From Psychroserpens burtonensis DSM 12212 (GTDB lineage: Bacteria > Bacteroidota > Bacteroidia > Flavobacteriales > Flavobacteriaceae): a stretch of DNA of 64,000 nucleotides. A program made the position numbers and the translations under genes. Shown here in pieces: positions 16,957 to 25,821 of this stretch. Numbering within the stretch: position 1 is the stretch's first letter; each line of letters opens with the position of its first letter. The notes beneath the pieces are model-generated. The model did not search any database. It saw only the letters and a list, made by a program, of their open reading frames with translations, and had not been told where the DNA came from. The DNA is taken from positions 43,126-107,125 of the forward strand of contig NZ_AUDE01000021.1 in NCBI RefSeq assembly GCF_000425305.1, written 5' to 3'.

Positions 16957-19794
16957 TTAGAATTTATAAGAGTACCCTAAAGAAAATGTTGTTCCAGGGT
17001 CTCTCAATGTGAAAATTTGGTTTTGAGCTCTAAAAGATTCGTACTCGCTTAGTCTAGAGCTATCCAAAATATTTGTGATTTTTAAATTAATTGAAGAATT
17101 TTCGTCCTCCCCGAAAGTCTTATTAAACGTGAAGTTCAAACTGTTAAATGGTATGGTGTAGACATCTGGAACCTCTCTAATACCGACTACTTCTAAAGTT
17201 TTTCCTTGTACATTATAGAATAAGCCTGTTTGCAACCCTAAGTCATCATTATTATAATCTAGACCAAAATTAACTAAGAAAGGGGCTTGACCTTGTAATT
17301 GTCTTTTTCTATCAATAGTTTCACCATCTCTTGCACTCGCCTGTCTTCCTTCAAACTCATCGTCAGACATGGTTAATTGAGACTGGATAATAGAAAAATT
17401 AAGATTAAATTTAAGGTCATTTAAGCTTTCTGCGATAAATCCTAAACGATGACGTAATTCAAACTCTGCTCCAATTACATTGGCATCTCCTAAATTACCT
17501 ACTGTAAGTTGAGTTGGTGCGTTAATGAAGAATTGTTGCTCTATGGCGTCTCTAAACCCTTTATAAAATCCACTGATTGCAAACATTTGACCATTGTCTC
17601 CAAAATATTCATATCTCAAATCAAAATTATTAATATATGTTGGCACCAAGTCAATGTTACCAATAAATAACCTGTTCGTAATAGGGTCAAAAATTTGTGA
17701 AACAGAGGCCTCTTTAAATGACGGTCTTGCAGTAGTTCTTGAATAAGAAGCTCTTAAATTAGTGTCATCATTTACAGAATATATCACGTTAGCAGACGGA
17801 AAAAAATCAAATTCATCTAAGATTAAATCTCTGTCAAAAAAGATGTTATTATTATCTCTAGTGCCTGTGTAGTATGATTTAAAAAACTCTGTTCTTAGTC
17901 CCAAGACAGTTTTTATTTTTTCACCAACATTAAATTCTAGTGAGAAATAATTTGCTCCAATGTGTTGCTCACCTTCATAAGCATCAATAGGATTGAACGT
18001 ATCGATATTTATTAAATACGTTCCACTGTCGCTTATTGGATTCCAAACGTTTTCTGTTGCTAATAAGTCGTCAACATTACCATCTGCAATAAATGATTGG
18101 TTTCCTCTAATATTAAAGGTGTAATCATCAATACTAAAATCTCTAAATTTATAAGTATAAGCACCACCAAATTTAATTTTTGCTGGTCTATTAAATAGAT
18201 TGATAGTTTTATCAAAGTCTACTTTCCCTGCCCAAGATTCTTCTAGAAGGTTTCTCCATAATTGTATTGGAAACGTTGATGCCGAAGGTGACAAGAAAGA
18301 ATTACCACTATCAGATTGTTGTAAGGGCGTAATTCTATGACCTTTATCCATTACTTTTGAAAAGGTTGGTGACAACTTCCATTCAAAATTAAACGCATTA
18401 TCCTCTGAACTATTCAACCTATGTTTTCCTGTTAGAAGTAAATTAGTTATGGATCTCTCGGTATAAGTGATAGCGTTTTTAGTCAATGGCTCTAAAGCGC
18501 CACCAGTCCCATCTTGAGAGATGATTTGATCAAAAAAACCAGCTCCAGATTCTCCATTTTGAATGTGAAGTAAGTTGACCTTAAACTTAGACTTATTCGT
18601 TTTATAAGTAAGACCAGCCATTCCATTAAGAATAACGTTGTTTATACCTTCAGAACCTCTCGAATCTAATGCTGCAAGTAATTCATTTTTTGAAGTATCC
18701 TGCGGATCTTTAATATAGGCACCATCCACACGATTCTCATAAAAAATCGTTGTATTCTTGTATGAAAAGGATGTTTGATATCCTATTTTGTCATCTCCAA
18801 TATCATATTGGTTACCTAATGTAAATCCCAAATCAAAATCCATACCGCTCATTTGTTGTTTTGCAGCAAGTTCTTTTTGAAATCGGTTTGTAAGTGTTGA
18901 TAACAAGAGTCTATTTTCACTAGTAGAAGGAATTGGTTGATATCTATTGATTGGTAAGTTTCTTGTCCCATCATCATATCCTAAAAAATCAGTATCACTC
19001 CCTTGTGAGGTTAAATAACTATCATTTAAGTGCATGTCTGGATTATAACTCGTACCCATTGATAGTGAATATTCTGCTCTTGTAGGAAAGTCTTTAGTCA
19101 CAATATCAACAATACCACCTGTGAAATCTGCTGGATACTCTGCTGCTGCTGACTTTATAATAATTACATTGTCTAAGATGCTCGTTGGAAATAAATCCAT
19201 TTGAATTGTATTTCTATCAGGATCCAATCCAGGAATATCAATACCATTAAGAATTGACTTTGTGTAACGATCACCTAAACCACGAACATAAACATATTTT
19301 CCACCTTGAATAGAGACACCAGGAACACTTTTTATCGCTGATGCTACATTACCTGCTCCACTACTTTTAATTGCTTCAGCAGACAAACCATCAAGTAAAG
19401 TCACCGACTTTCTTTGTAAATTCAAAACTGAATTTTCTGTGTTTCGTTTTACACTTGTCGTAAGAATAATTGTGTCAAGAGAATTAGTTTCTAAAGTCAC
19501 ATCCAAATTAGTCACATTACCAGCCGAAATAACAATTCCGCTAATTTCTTGGGTATTATATCCAACAAATGAAAATATTATTGTGTAAGTACCTGGCTCT
19601 AATTCTAATTCGTACTTACCGTCAAAATCAGACGTTGTACCAGTAGTAGTACCCTTTACTAAAATATTACCAAAAGCAAGTGGTTCTACGAACTCACCAT
19701 CAATAAGGTTACCTGCTACTGTTCCCGTTTGTGCATTGGCAAAGCCTAGGCAAATAAAGAAAAACATGAAGAGCGAGTATATTTTATTTTTCAT
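16957..19794 (-). CDS. TonB-dependent receptor with carboxypeptidase-regulatory-like domain
   Basis: A 945-residue outer-membrane transporter. Signal peptide to about residue 21; residues 24-105 form the CarboxypepD_reg-like domain (GTVAGNLIDGE, then GTYTIIFSFVGYNTQEI); plug domain about 125-235 (VPGVSIQGGKYVYVRGLGDRY, ADFTGGIVDIVTKDFP); the remainder is a 22-strand-type barrel ending in FSLGYSYKF with the terminal Phe of outer-membrane proteins. The gene lies 112 bp behind the 423-residue lipoprotein gene, on the same strand. Such pairs import large or scarce nutrients with TonB energy. The ligand is not visible; the neighbouring phosphate genes suggest a phosphorus compound. Confidence 0.85.
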   Translation of the reverse strand: MKNKIYSLFMFFFICLGFANAQTGTVAGNLIDGEFVEPLAFGNILVKGTTTGTTSDFDGKYELELEPGTYTIIFSFVGYNTQEISGIVISAGNVTNLDVTLETNSLDTIILTTSVKRNTENSVLNLQRKSVTLLDGLSAEAIKSSGAGNVASAIKSVPGVSIQGGKYVYVRGLGDRYTKSILNGIDIPGLDPDRNTIQMDLFPTSILDNVIIIKSAAAEYPADFTGGIVDIVTKDFPTRAEYSLSMGTSYNPDMHLNDSYLTSQGSDTDFLGYDDGTRNLPINRYQPIPSTSENRLLLSTLTNRFQKELAAKQQMSGMDFDLGFTLGNQYDIGDDKIGYQTSFSYKNTTIFYENRVDGAYIKDPQDTSKNELLAALDSRGSEGINNVILNGMAGLTYKTNKSKFKVNLLHIQNGESGAGFFDQIISQDGTGGALEPLTKNAITYTERSITNLLLTGKHRLNSSEDNAFNFEWKLSPTFSKVMDKGHRITPLQQSDSGNSFLSPSASTFPIQLWRNLLEESWAGKVDFDKTINLFNRPAKIKFGGAYTYKFRDFSIDDYTFNIRGNQSFIADGNVDDLLATENVWNPISDSGTYLINIDTFNPIDAYEGEQHIGANYFSLEFNVGEKIKTVLGLRTEFFKSYYTGTRDNNNIFFDRDLILDEFDFFPSANVIYSVNDDTNLRASYSRTTARPSFKEASVSQIFDPITNRLFIGNIDLVPTYINNFDLRYEYFGDNGQMFAISGFYKGFRDAIEQQFFINAPTQLTVGNLGDANVIGAEFELRHRLGFIAESLNDLKFNLNFSIIQSQLTMSDDEFEGRQASARDGETIDRKRQLQGQAPFLVNFGLDYNNDDLGLQTGLFYNVQGKTLEVVGIREVPDVYTIPFNSLNFTFNKTFGEDENSSINLKITNILDSSRLSEYESFRAQNQIFTLRDPGTTFSLGYSYKF

Positions 19795-19811
19795 AATTTA
19801 ATAATTATATA

Positions 19812-19850
19812 AACTACTACCCAACTTTGTATTAATGAGTAGTAGCTTTT
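19812..19850. terminator. Weak hairpin between lipoprotein and TonB receptor genes
   Basis: CTACTAC (19814-19820) and GTAGTAG (19839-19845) form a 7-bp stem with an 18-base loop; the T run is on the plus strand, and the minus-strand exit is only T-rich. It may reduce, not abolish, read-through from the lipoprotein gene into the receptor gene. Confidence 0.4.
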
Positions 19851-19906
19851 TTATTTTAGAGTTTTGTTGACTTCAAATACGATACTAATGATTTAGAGTT
19901 TTCTAA

Positions 19907-21178
19907 TTAAAAACCTAATCCACCTGCAGTATTAGAATACGTCCAAGCGAACTCAGAAGTTGTAGCGCCAACTGTATTTTCTCCTTGTACTACTGCAGAT
20001 GCAGTAGAACCAAATCCAGTAACTGTAACCGTCTCTGCTTTATTAACAAAAATATTGGTGACATCTGTAACACCTGTTGGTAATACAATTTCCCATGTCC
20101 CAAATGTCAAATCACCACTGTTGTAATTTGAAGCCACTCCATCATTGTCTAATTCCACATCAGAAGATGCTTTAAATCCATAAGCATAGATGTTATTTGT
20201 TGTACCAGCAGCATTACTTCTATAATCTGCATATTCCCCATTTTCAGTATCAGCGTTACCAATAATTGTAACGTTTTGTATTGTAAATAGCCCAGAACCT
20301 GTACCTTCTGGTCCATCAACTTCAAATGCGTGATCAGAGATATTTCCTAGAACCACAACTGCATTACTGATTGTACCAGAGTAAGCCTGGTCTATATCTA
20401 GAGCATCATCACCTTGTGACCAAACCAATAGATTGGAAGCGTTAACTGTCCCACCAAAAAATTCAAATCCGTCATCAACGTTTGCGACAATCTCAATATT
20501 ACTAATGATTGTGCCTGAACCAACACCTCCAAGAGTTAAACCATTTATTTCGTTCCCTTCTCCAATCAACGCGCCACCATGACGTATAGATATATAGGAC
20601 ATCACTCCTGAGTTATCAGCAACATCTGTTCCTCCATATAAACCAAAAGTATCATCTGCGGGAATTCCTTCTATTTGGTTTTCAACAATATCACCAGAAA
20701 AAGAACATGGTGCATTACCCAACACAATTAATCCTCCCCAAAGCCCTCTATCATTTTCATCTAAATTAGAACCAGCAGTTTGTCCACAAGTAATATTATC
20801 TGTAATAGATGTAAATATAATTGGAGCAGTAGATGTACCAACAGCATTTATTTTTGAACCTTTAGCAATGATTAATGCAGACGCTAAAGAACCCGTTCCC
20901 GGAGACCCTTTAATTATAGTTCCCGCTTCAATTGTTAACGTAGCTCCATTATCAACAACAACCTTTTGGTTTAATTGATACACATTATCGTTTGTCCAAG
21001 TCGTATTTTCTAAAATAGCACCAGTTACAGCTACTATAGGACAAGCTTCACCTTGTTCACCACCATTATTATTGATGATAGTAATCTCCTCTAAAATAAT
21101 AGGAGTATCGTCATCCTTAAAACATCCAGTGAATACTAGAGAAGAAGCGATTAAAGCAGATAGTACTAATTTTTTCAT
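19907..21178 (-). CDS. Surface lipoprotein, probable beta-helix
   Basis: A 423-residue lipoprotein: the signal peptide ends at LVFTGC, followed by an acidic FKDDD stretch like surface-export signals of Bacteroidota lipoproteins. The body is repetitive and Gly/Asn/Thr-rich with hydrophobic steps (GATLTIEAGTIIKG, RGLWGGLIVLGNAP, GVMSYISIRHGGALIG, GTISNAVVVLGNISDH), a pattern usual in right-handed parallel beta-helix proteins. No T9SS tail. It is transcribed before a TonB-dependent receptor and has a PHO-box-like repeat about 105 bp upstream. Probably a substrate-capture partner of that receptor; no SusD family signature was seen. Confidence 0.7.
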   Translation of the reverse strand: MKKLVLSALIASSLVFTGCFKDDDTPIILEEITIINNNGGEQGEACPIVAVTGAILENTTWTNDNVYQLNQKVVVDNGATLTIEAGTIIKGSPGTGSLASALIIAKGSKINAVGTSTAPIIFTSITDNITCGQTAGSNLDENDRGLWGGLIVLGNAPCSFSGDIVENQIEGIPADDTFGLYGGTDVADNSGVMSYISIRHGGALIGEGNEINGLTLGGVGSGTIISNIEIVANVDDGFEFFGGTVNASNLLVWSQGDDALDIDQAYSGTISNAVVVLGNISDHAFEVDGPEGTGSGLFTIQNVTIIGNADTENGEYADYRSNAAGTTNNIYAYGFKASSDVELDNDGVASNYNSGDLTFGTWEIVLPTGVTDVTNIFVNKAETVTVTGFGSTASAVVQGENTVGATTSEFAWTYSNTAGGLGF

Positions 21179-21282
21179 GATATTTTTTTTTAATAGTTTT
21201 TGTTTGGTTTTAATAATGATGCAAAGAAAAGTACATTGTGTAAAGTCAAGGTTAATTAGGTATTAAACCTAAATCATAAAAC

Positions 21283-21300
21283 TGTTAATTGAATGTTATG
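21283..21300. promoter_or_regulatory. PHO-box-like direct repeat between the lipoprotein gene and dgt
   Basis: TGTTAAT-TGAA-TGTTATG, again with an 11-bp period. On the minus strand it reads as two TAACA units spaced as in Bacillus PhoP sites, toward the lipoprotein gene. It could instead serve dgt, 79 bp downstream. Confidence 0.5.
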
Positions 21301-21378
21301 TGATTTCAATATTTTTATAATATCGAACCATTAAATTAACATTGAAAAACTATATCTTGCCATAGCTAAACATCAGTT

Positions 21379-22722
21379 ATGAATTGGGAACAATTACTAT
21401 CCTTAAAGCGGGTTGGAGATACTCATAAGCGCTTACGAAAAGAACAAGACGAAACGCGGTTAGGTTTTGAAGTAGATTATGACCGCATTATTTTTTCTTC
21501 GGAATTTAGAAGTCTTCAAGATAAAACTCAGGTCGTACCATTATCTAAAACCGATTTTGTCCATACACGCTTAACACACAGTCTAGAAGTGAGTGTCGTT
21601 GGTCGTTCATTAGGTAGAAAAGTAGGTCAAAAACTATTAGAAAAACATCCACATTTGAGGGATGTTCACGGCTATCAAATGAACGATTTTGGAGCTATTG
21701 TCGCTGCTGCCGCTTTAGCACACGATATAGGAAACCCACCTTTTGGACATTCTGGAGAAAAAGCTATAGGAGAATTCTTTAAATCTGGCAGTGGCCGTTT
21801 TTTTGAAGATCAACTCACAAAAAAACAATATCAAGATTTATGTGATTTCGAAGGCAATGCTAACGGACTAAAAATCCTAACCGAAAGTCGCAAAGGGCGT
21901 TTAGGCGGTTTAAGACTAAGTTACGCAACTCTTGGAGCATTCACTAAATATCCTAAAGAATCGCTTCCGAAGAAACCTACAACACATATCGCAGATAAAA
22001 AGTATGGCTTTTTTCAGAACGAAAAAGAAACCTTTAAAGACATCGCACAAGAATTAGGGTTAGTGAAGAGAGGTGGTGAAGAGGATGTAAGTTATTGCAG
22101 GCATCCTCTCGTTTATCTTGTAGAGGCAGCAGATGATATTTGTTATACTATAATTGACTTTGAAGACGGAATTAACTTAGGGCTTATACAGGAAGAATAT
22201 GCTTTAGAATATCTCATAAACTTAGTTCGAGATTCCATTCAAACAAAAACATATAATGCTTTGCAAAGCACACAAGATAGGCTTAGCTATTTACGCTCTT
22301 TAGCAATAAACACTTTAATAAGTGAAGCTGTAGAGATCTTTATGAATAATGAAGAGGCTATTCTTAAAGGTGAATTTTCAAAATCTATAATAGATTGTAG
22401 CGCTTATGAAGCTCAAATAAATGATATTATCAAATTAAGTATATCAAATATCTACCAGTCTAGAGACGTAATTGATAAAGAAATTGTCGGTTATAAGGTT
22501 ATTAATGAACTTTTAAATATCTTTACAAAAGCGGTTTCAAATAACCTAAACGGTGAGTTATCAAATTTTGATGTATTAATTTTGAAAGTTTTAGAACCTT
22601 TCATTGACTTACAAAAAGACACTATTTACGACAGTCTGCTATCTGTCTGTTTTTATGTTTCTAAAATGTCTGACAGTAATGCCATGCTGACTTACCAAAA
22701 GTTGAAAGGGAACCATTTATAA
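21379..22722 (+). CDS. dgt: Deoxyguanosinetriphosphate triphosphohydrolase
   Basis: A 447-residue HD-domain enzyme that splits dGTP to deoxyguanosine and triphosphate. Metal site: His67 in RLTHSLEV and His115-Asp116 in AHDIGNPPFGHSGE, the classic dGTPase motif, plus the EAADDICYTIIDFEDG segment with the last aspartate. N-terminal RLRKEQDETRLGFEVDYDR is typical of the family. Cytoplasmic. The T9SS gene begins 6 bp after its stop, so the two are probably cotranscribed although functionally unrelated. Confidence 0.92.
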   Translation: MNWEQLLSLKRVGDTHKRLRKEQDETRLGFEVDYDRIIFSSEFRSLQDKTQVVPLSKTDFVHTRLTHSLEVSVVGRSLGRKVGQKLLEKHPHLRDVHGYQMNDFGAIVAAAALAHDIGNPPFGHSGEKAIGEFFKSGSGRFFEDQLTKKQYQDLCDFEGNANGLKILTESRKGRLGGLRLSYATLGAFTKYPKESLPKKPTTHIADKKYGFFQNEKETFKDIAQELGLVKRGGEEDVSYCRHPLVYLVEAADDICYTIIDFEDGINLGLIQEEYALEYLINLVRDSIQTKTYNALQSTQDRLSYLRSLAINTLISEAVEIFMNNEEAILKGEFSKSIIDCSAYEAQINDIIKLSISNIYQSRDVIDKEIVGYKVINELLNIFTKAVSNNLNGELSNFDVLILKVLEPFIDLQKDTIYDSLLSVCFYVSKMSDSNAMLTYQKLKGNHL

Positions 22723-22728
22723 AAAAAA

Positions 22729-25518
22729 ATGAAAGATATGAAAAGAAAATTATTTATTGTCACAACTCTCTGTGCCTTATTTTTAATAACTGTAGTGGTT
22801 GTAAAATCAAATTTTGAGGAAGATAAAACCGTTGAAAACCTAAAAGATCAACACTTATCACATTTAGAAAAGAGTCCTTATAAAGAAAGTCAAAAATTAT
22901 CCAAAAAAGAAAGAAAAGCTCTAGGGTTACCACCAAATGCTTATAATGAGCAAATATGGGAATTAACCATGGATCCATCAACTGGTAGACCAATGCCTGA
23001 GTTAGCAATAACCGTTCAGGAAGAATTAAGAGAACAAAGAACAGCACTGAGAGGTGTTGGAGGCGATAATTCAAACCCATGGGTTGATAGAGGCCCGAAC
23101 AATCAAGGTGGTCGTACTAGAGGAATTATGTTTGACCCAAATGACATAAACAATGCTAATCCAGCAGATGATTATACACGAGTTTTTGCAGGTGGTGTTT
23201 CTGGAGGACTGTGGGTAAATGATAATATTATAGATCCAGAATCTTCTTGGACTTTAATTCCTGGTGTACAAAACAACATTGCTGTAACCGTTATCGTTTC
23301 AGATCCAAACGATAGTAATAAAATGTATGTAGGTTCTGGAGAACCTTATATTGGAGCAGATGGCGCTGTTATTGGACGAGGTGTGTATAGATCATTAGAT
23401 GCAGGTGTTACCTGGGAAAATGTAATTGGTGGATTTACAGGTGTTAGTAACGGTGGACAAAACGTTGATGGAATCTTCTATGTTAGTGATATTGTTGCTA
23501 GAGATAATGGTGGTGTTACAGAGTTGTATGCTGCCTTTCCTAGTGGTAGATATGTTGAAGCTTCAGCTCCAAATAATTTTCTAGGCTCAAATAGCAGAGG
23601 CCTATATAAATCTATTGATGATGGAGACACATGGACACGTTTTGATATTCAATTCACTAATGGTACTTACAAAAACCCTAATGATATAGAAATTGATGTC
23701 AATAATAATATTTGGCTCACCACAACGTCTAACGAGTTTGGTCAAGGCGGAGGCGATCTCTGGAGATCAAATGATGGAATCACATTTAATTTTATACGCG
23801 GTTTTGGCGCTTCAAGAAGAACGGAATTAGAACCACACCCAACTAATCCAAATATATTTTGGTTGGTATGTAATATAGGTGGCCAGGCTGATATTTTTAT
23901 GACTACCGATGCGTTTGCCACTGGTGGTAATATTTCAGTCGTAAATGAACCAAACGATGTTGACGCCGGGATTCCAGCAACAGATTATACAAGAAATCAG
24001 GCATTCTATAATTTACCTCTTGAAGCAGACGCAAATGGTAATTTATATGTAGGAGGAATAAATTTATTTGTCACTAATAACTCTGGTACCACGTGGTCAC
24101 AAATTTCGAAATGGTCAAACAACAATAATTTAGCGAATTTACAAGTACCTTTAGTACACGCAGATCAACACGCTATCGTATTTAGACCTGGAACTAACGG
24201 AACTGAAGCTGTTCTTGGTAATGATGGCGGTATTTATTATTCTGCAGACTTAGCCAACTCTGTTGGTAATACAGACGGAATTGAAAGTAGAAATAAAGAT
24301 TATAATACGATTCAATTTTATTCTGGCTCTATTGATGAAGCATCTGCTAATACTAATTTAGCCGGAGGGACACAAGATAACGGTACTCAATTTGTAAATA
24401 ATGCTGTTCCAGGGGCAAATGGTTTTTTTGACCCTCTTGGTGGAGACGGAGGATTTACAGAATTTAGTGCTGATGGTGATTATGTGATTACTACATATCC
24501 TGGAAACACCTCTATATTTTTCAACTATCCTAGCTTTACAAATGGAGCAAATCTTTCCACATTTGGAGGAGGTAGTTTTATCAATCAAGTGACATTGGAT
24601 AAAAACTTAGATATTTTATATACTGATGCCTCAAATAGTTCAAATGGTAATGCTATAGAACGAATTTCAGAATTCTTACCAGGTGGTCTGCCAACTGATA
24701 ATACTTTAATTACATCGGGACAGTTTAATTCAACACCAAGCGCCTTAAAGGTGTCTCCTTTTACAACGACATCTTCAACATTATTTGTTGGATTAAGAAG
24801 TGGTAGGCTGTTACGTGGGAATTTTGCAGATTTAGACAATCCCACTTTTACAAGAATAAATAGTATAGATTTTGTAGGTAGCATCTCTGATATTGAATTT
24901 GGTCAAAGTGAACAAGAAATTTTTGTTACCATGTATAACTACGGTGTTCAAAGCATCTGGTTTACTGATGATGCAGGAATAACATGGACAGGTATTGAAG
25001 GAAACCTACCTGACTTACCAGTGCGTTGTATTCTCCAAAACCCATTAATTCCCCAAGAACTTATTATTGGTACAGAACTAGGTGTATGGGCAACTCCTGA
25101 TTATACTGTAGCAAACCCTATATGGGTTCAAGCATTTAATGGCATGAGTGATGTGGTGGTTACTGATTTAGATGTAAAAGCATCAGATGATACAATTTTA
25201 GCAACTACATTTGGTCGCGGCTTTTTCACGAGTCAATTTACATCGCAAGCATTAAGTGTTTTGGAAAGCGAATTTAATACTAACGTAGTAACACTATTCC
25301 CTACGATCTCTAACGGACAGATTACAGTTAAATCTGAACGTGATTTAGGAAATGCTGATATCACAGTATTTAACATCAATGGACAAAAGGTTTATGACAC
25401 TAAATCGCATATCTCAACGTCTAACACCAATGTTAATCTTAATTTAAACGCTGGTATGTACTTTATTACTATTAGCGTGAATAATTATTCTGAAACTAAG
25501 AAAATCATAATCAAATAA
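22729..25518 (+). CDS. T9SS-secreted BNR/Vps10-like repeat protein
   Basis: A 929-residue secreted protein. Two starts are possible, ATG 22729 or 22738; both precede the signal peptide (KRKLFIVTTLCALFLITVVVV). Repeated motifs of sialidase-BNR/Vps10 type occur through the body (GVYRSLDAGVTWENV, GLYKSIDDGDTWTRF, IYYSADLANS, IWFTDDAGITWTGI), so it is likely a beta-propeller. The last 75 residues form a type A T9SS sorting domain (FPTISNGQITVKSE, VFNINGQKVYD, GMYFITISVN, KKIIIK). Likely exported across the outer membrane and anchored. Substrate unknown. Confidence 0.85.
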   Translation: MKDMKRKLFIVTTLCALFLITVVVVKSNFEEDKTVENLKDQHLSHLEKSPYKESQKLSKKERKALGLPPNAYNEQIWELTMDPSTGRPMPELAITVQEELREQRTALRGVGGDNSNPWVDRGPNNQGGRTRGIMFDPNDINNANPADDYTRVFAGGVSGGLWVNDNIIDPESSWTLIPGVQNNIAVTVIVSDPNDSNKMYVGSGEPYIGADGAVIGRGVYRSLDAGVTWENVIGGFTGVSNGGQNVDGIFYVSDIVARDNGGVTELYAAFPSGRYVEASAPNNFLGSNSRGLYKSIDDGDTWTRFDIQFTNGTYKNPNDIEIDVNNNIWLTTTSNEFGQGGGDLWRSNDGITFNFIRGFGASRRTELEPHPTNPNIFWLVCNIGGQADIFMTTDAFATGGNISVVNEPNDVDAGIPATDYTRNQAFYNLPLEADANGNLYVGGINLFVTNNSGTTWSQISKWSNNNNLANLQVPLVHADQHAIVFRPGTNGTEAVLGNDGGIYYSADLANSVGNTDGIESRNKDYNTIQFYSGSIDEASANTNLAGGTQDNGTQFVNNAVPGANGFFDPLGGDGGFTEFSADGDYVITTYPGNTSIFFNYPSFTNGANLSTFGGGSFINQVTLDKNLDILYTDASNSSNGNAIERISEFLPGGLPTDNTLITSGQFNSTPSALKVSPFTTTSSTLFVGLRSGRLLRGNFADLDNPTFTRINSIDFVGSISDIEFGQSEQEIFVTMYNYGVQSIWFTDDAGITWTGIEGNLPDLPVRCILQNPLIPQELIIGTELGVWATPDYTVANPIWVQAFNGMSDVVVTDLDVKASDDTILATTFGRGFFTSQFTSQALSVLESEFNTNVVTLFPTISNGQITVKSERDLGNADITVFNINGQKVYDTKSHISTSNTNVNLNLNAGMYFITISVNNYSETKKIIIK

Positions 25519-25539
25519 ACAAAATAGCTATAAAATAAC

Positions 25540-25567
25540 AAAGGAAGCCTTACGGTTCCCTTTTTTA
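25540..25567 (+). terminator. Imperfect terminator after the T9SS gene
   Basis: AAGGAAGCC, TTAC, GGTTCCCTTTTTT: a stem with one bulge followed by Ts, 22 bp after the stop. Confidence 0.55.
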
Positions 25568-25590
25568 TTTTATGCATTTCGTCGAATAAA

Positions 25591-25621
25591 TTTGTATTTA
25601 AGCGATATTTATATATATTTG
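25591..25621 (+). promoter_or_regulatory. Promoter of the 56-aa membrane protein gene
   Basis: TTTG (25591-25594), 19 bases, TATATTTG (25614-25621): exact match to the Bacteroidota consensus, 29 bp before an ATG. Confidence 0.75.
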
Positions 25622-25650
25622 ATTAACCCAAATCTTTAAAACCTACTATT

Positions 25651-25821
25651 ATGAAGAAACAAATTCTAGGAGCTACAGTTATATTTTTTGTAACACTGGC
25701 ATTTTTATTGGTGCTAAATGATATTACAACGAATGGTAATCAAGAACCAAAACAAAACACCGTAGAGGTCTATGAAACCAACGAACAGCCGAGTATTGCT
25801 ACTGTAGACGAAGCGCAATAG
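25651..25821 (+). CDS. 56-residue single-pass membrane peptide
   Basis: A short frame, ATG 25651 to TAG 25821. It reads MKKQILGATVIFFVTLAFLL, one membrane helix, followed by a polar, acidic tail ending VDEAQ. A consensus promoter lies 29 bp upstream and the N-terminus has the KK-plus-hydrophobic form of an anchor, so I consider it real. Its last 23 bp overlap, on the other strand, the 3' end of dxs. No known family. Topology would place the tail in the periplasm. Confidence 0.6.
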   Translation: MKKQILGATVIFFVTLAFLLVLNDITTNGNQEPKQNTVEVYETNEQPSIATVDEAQ

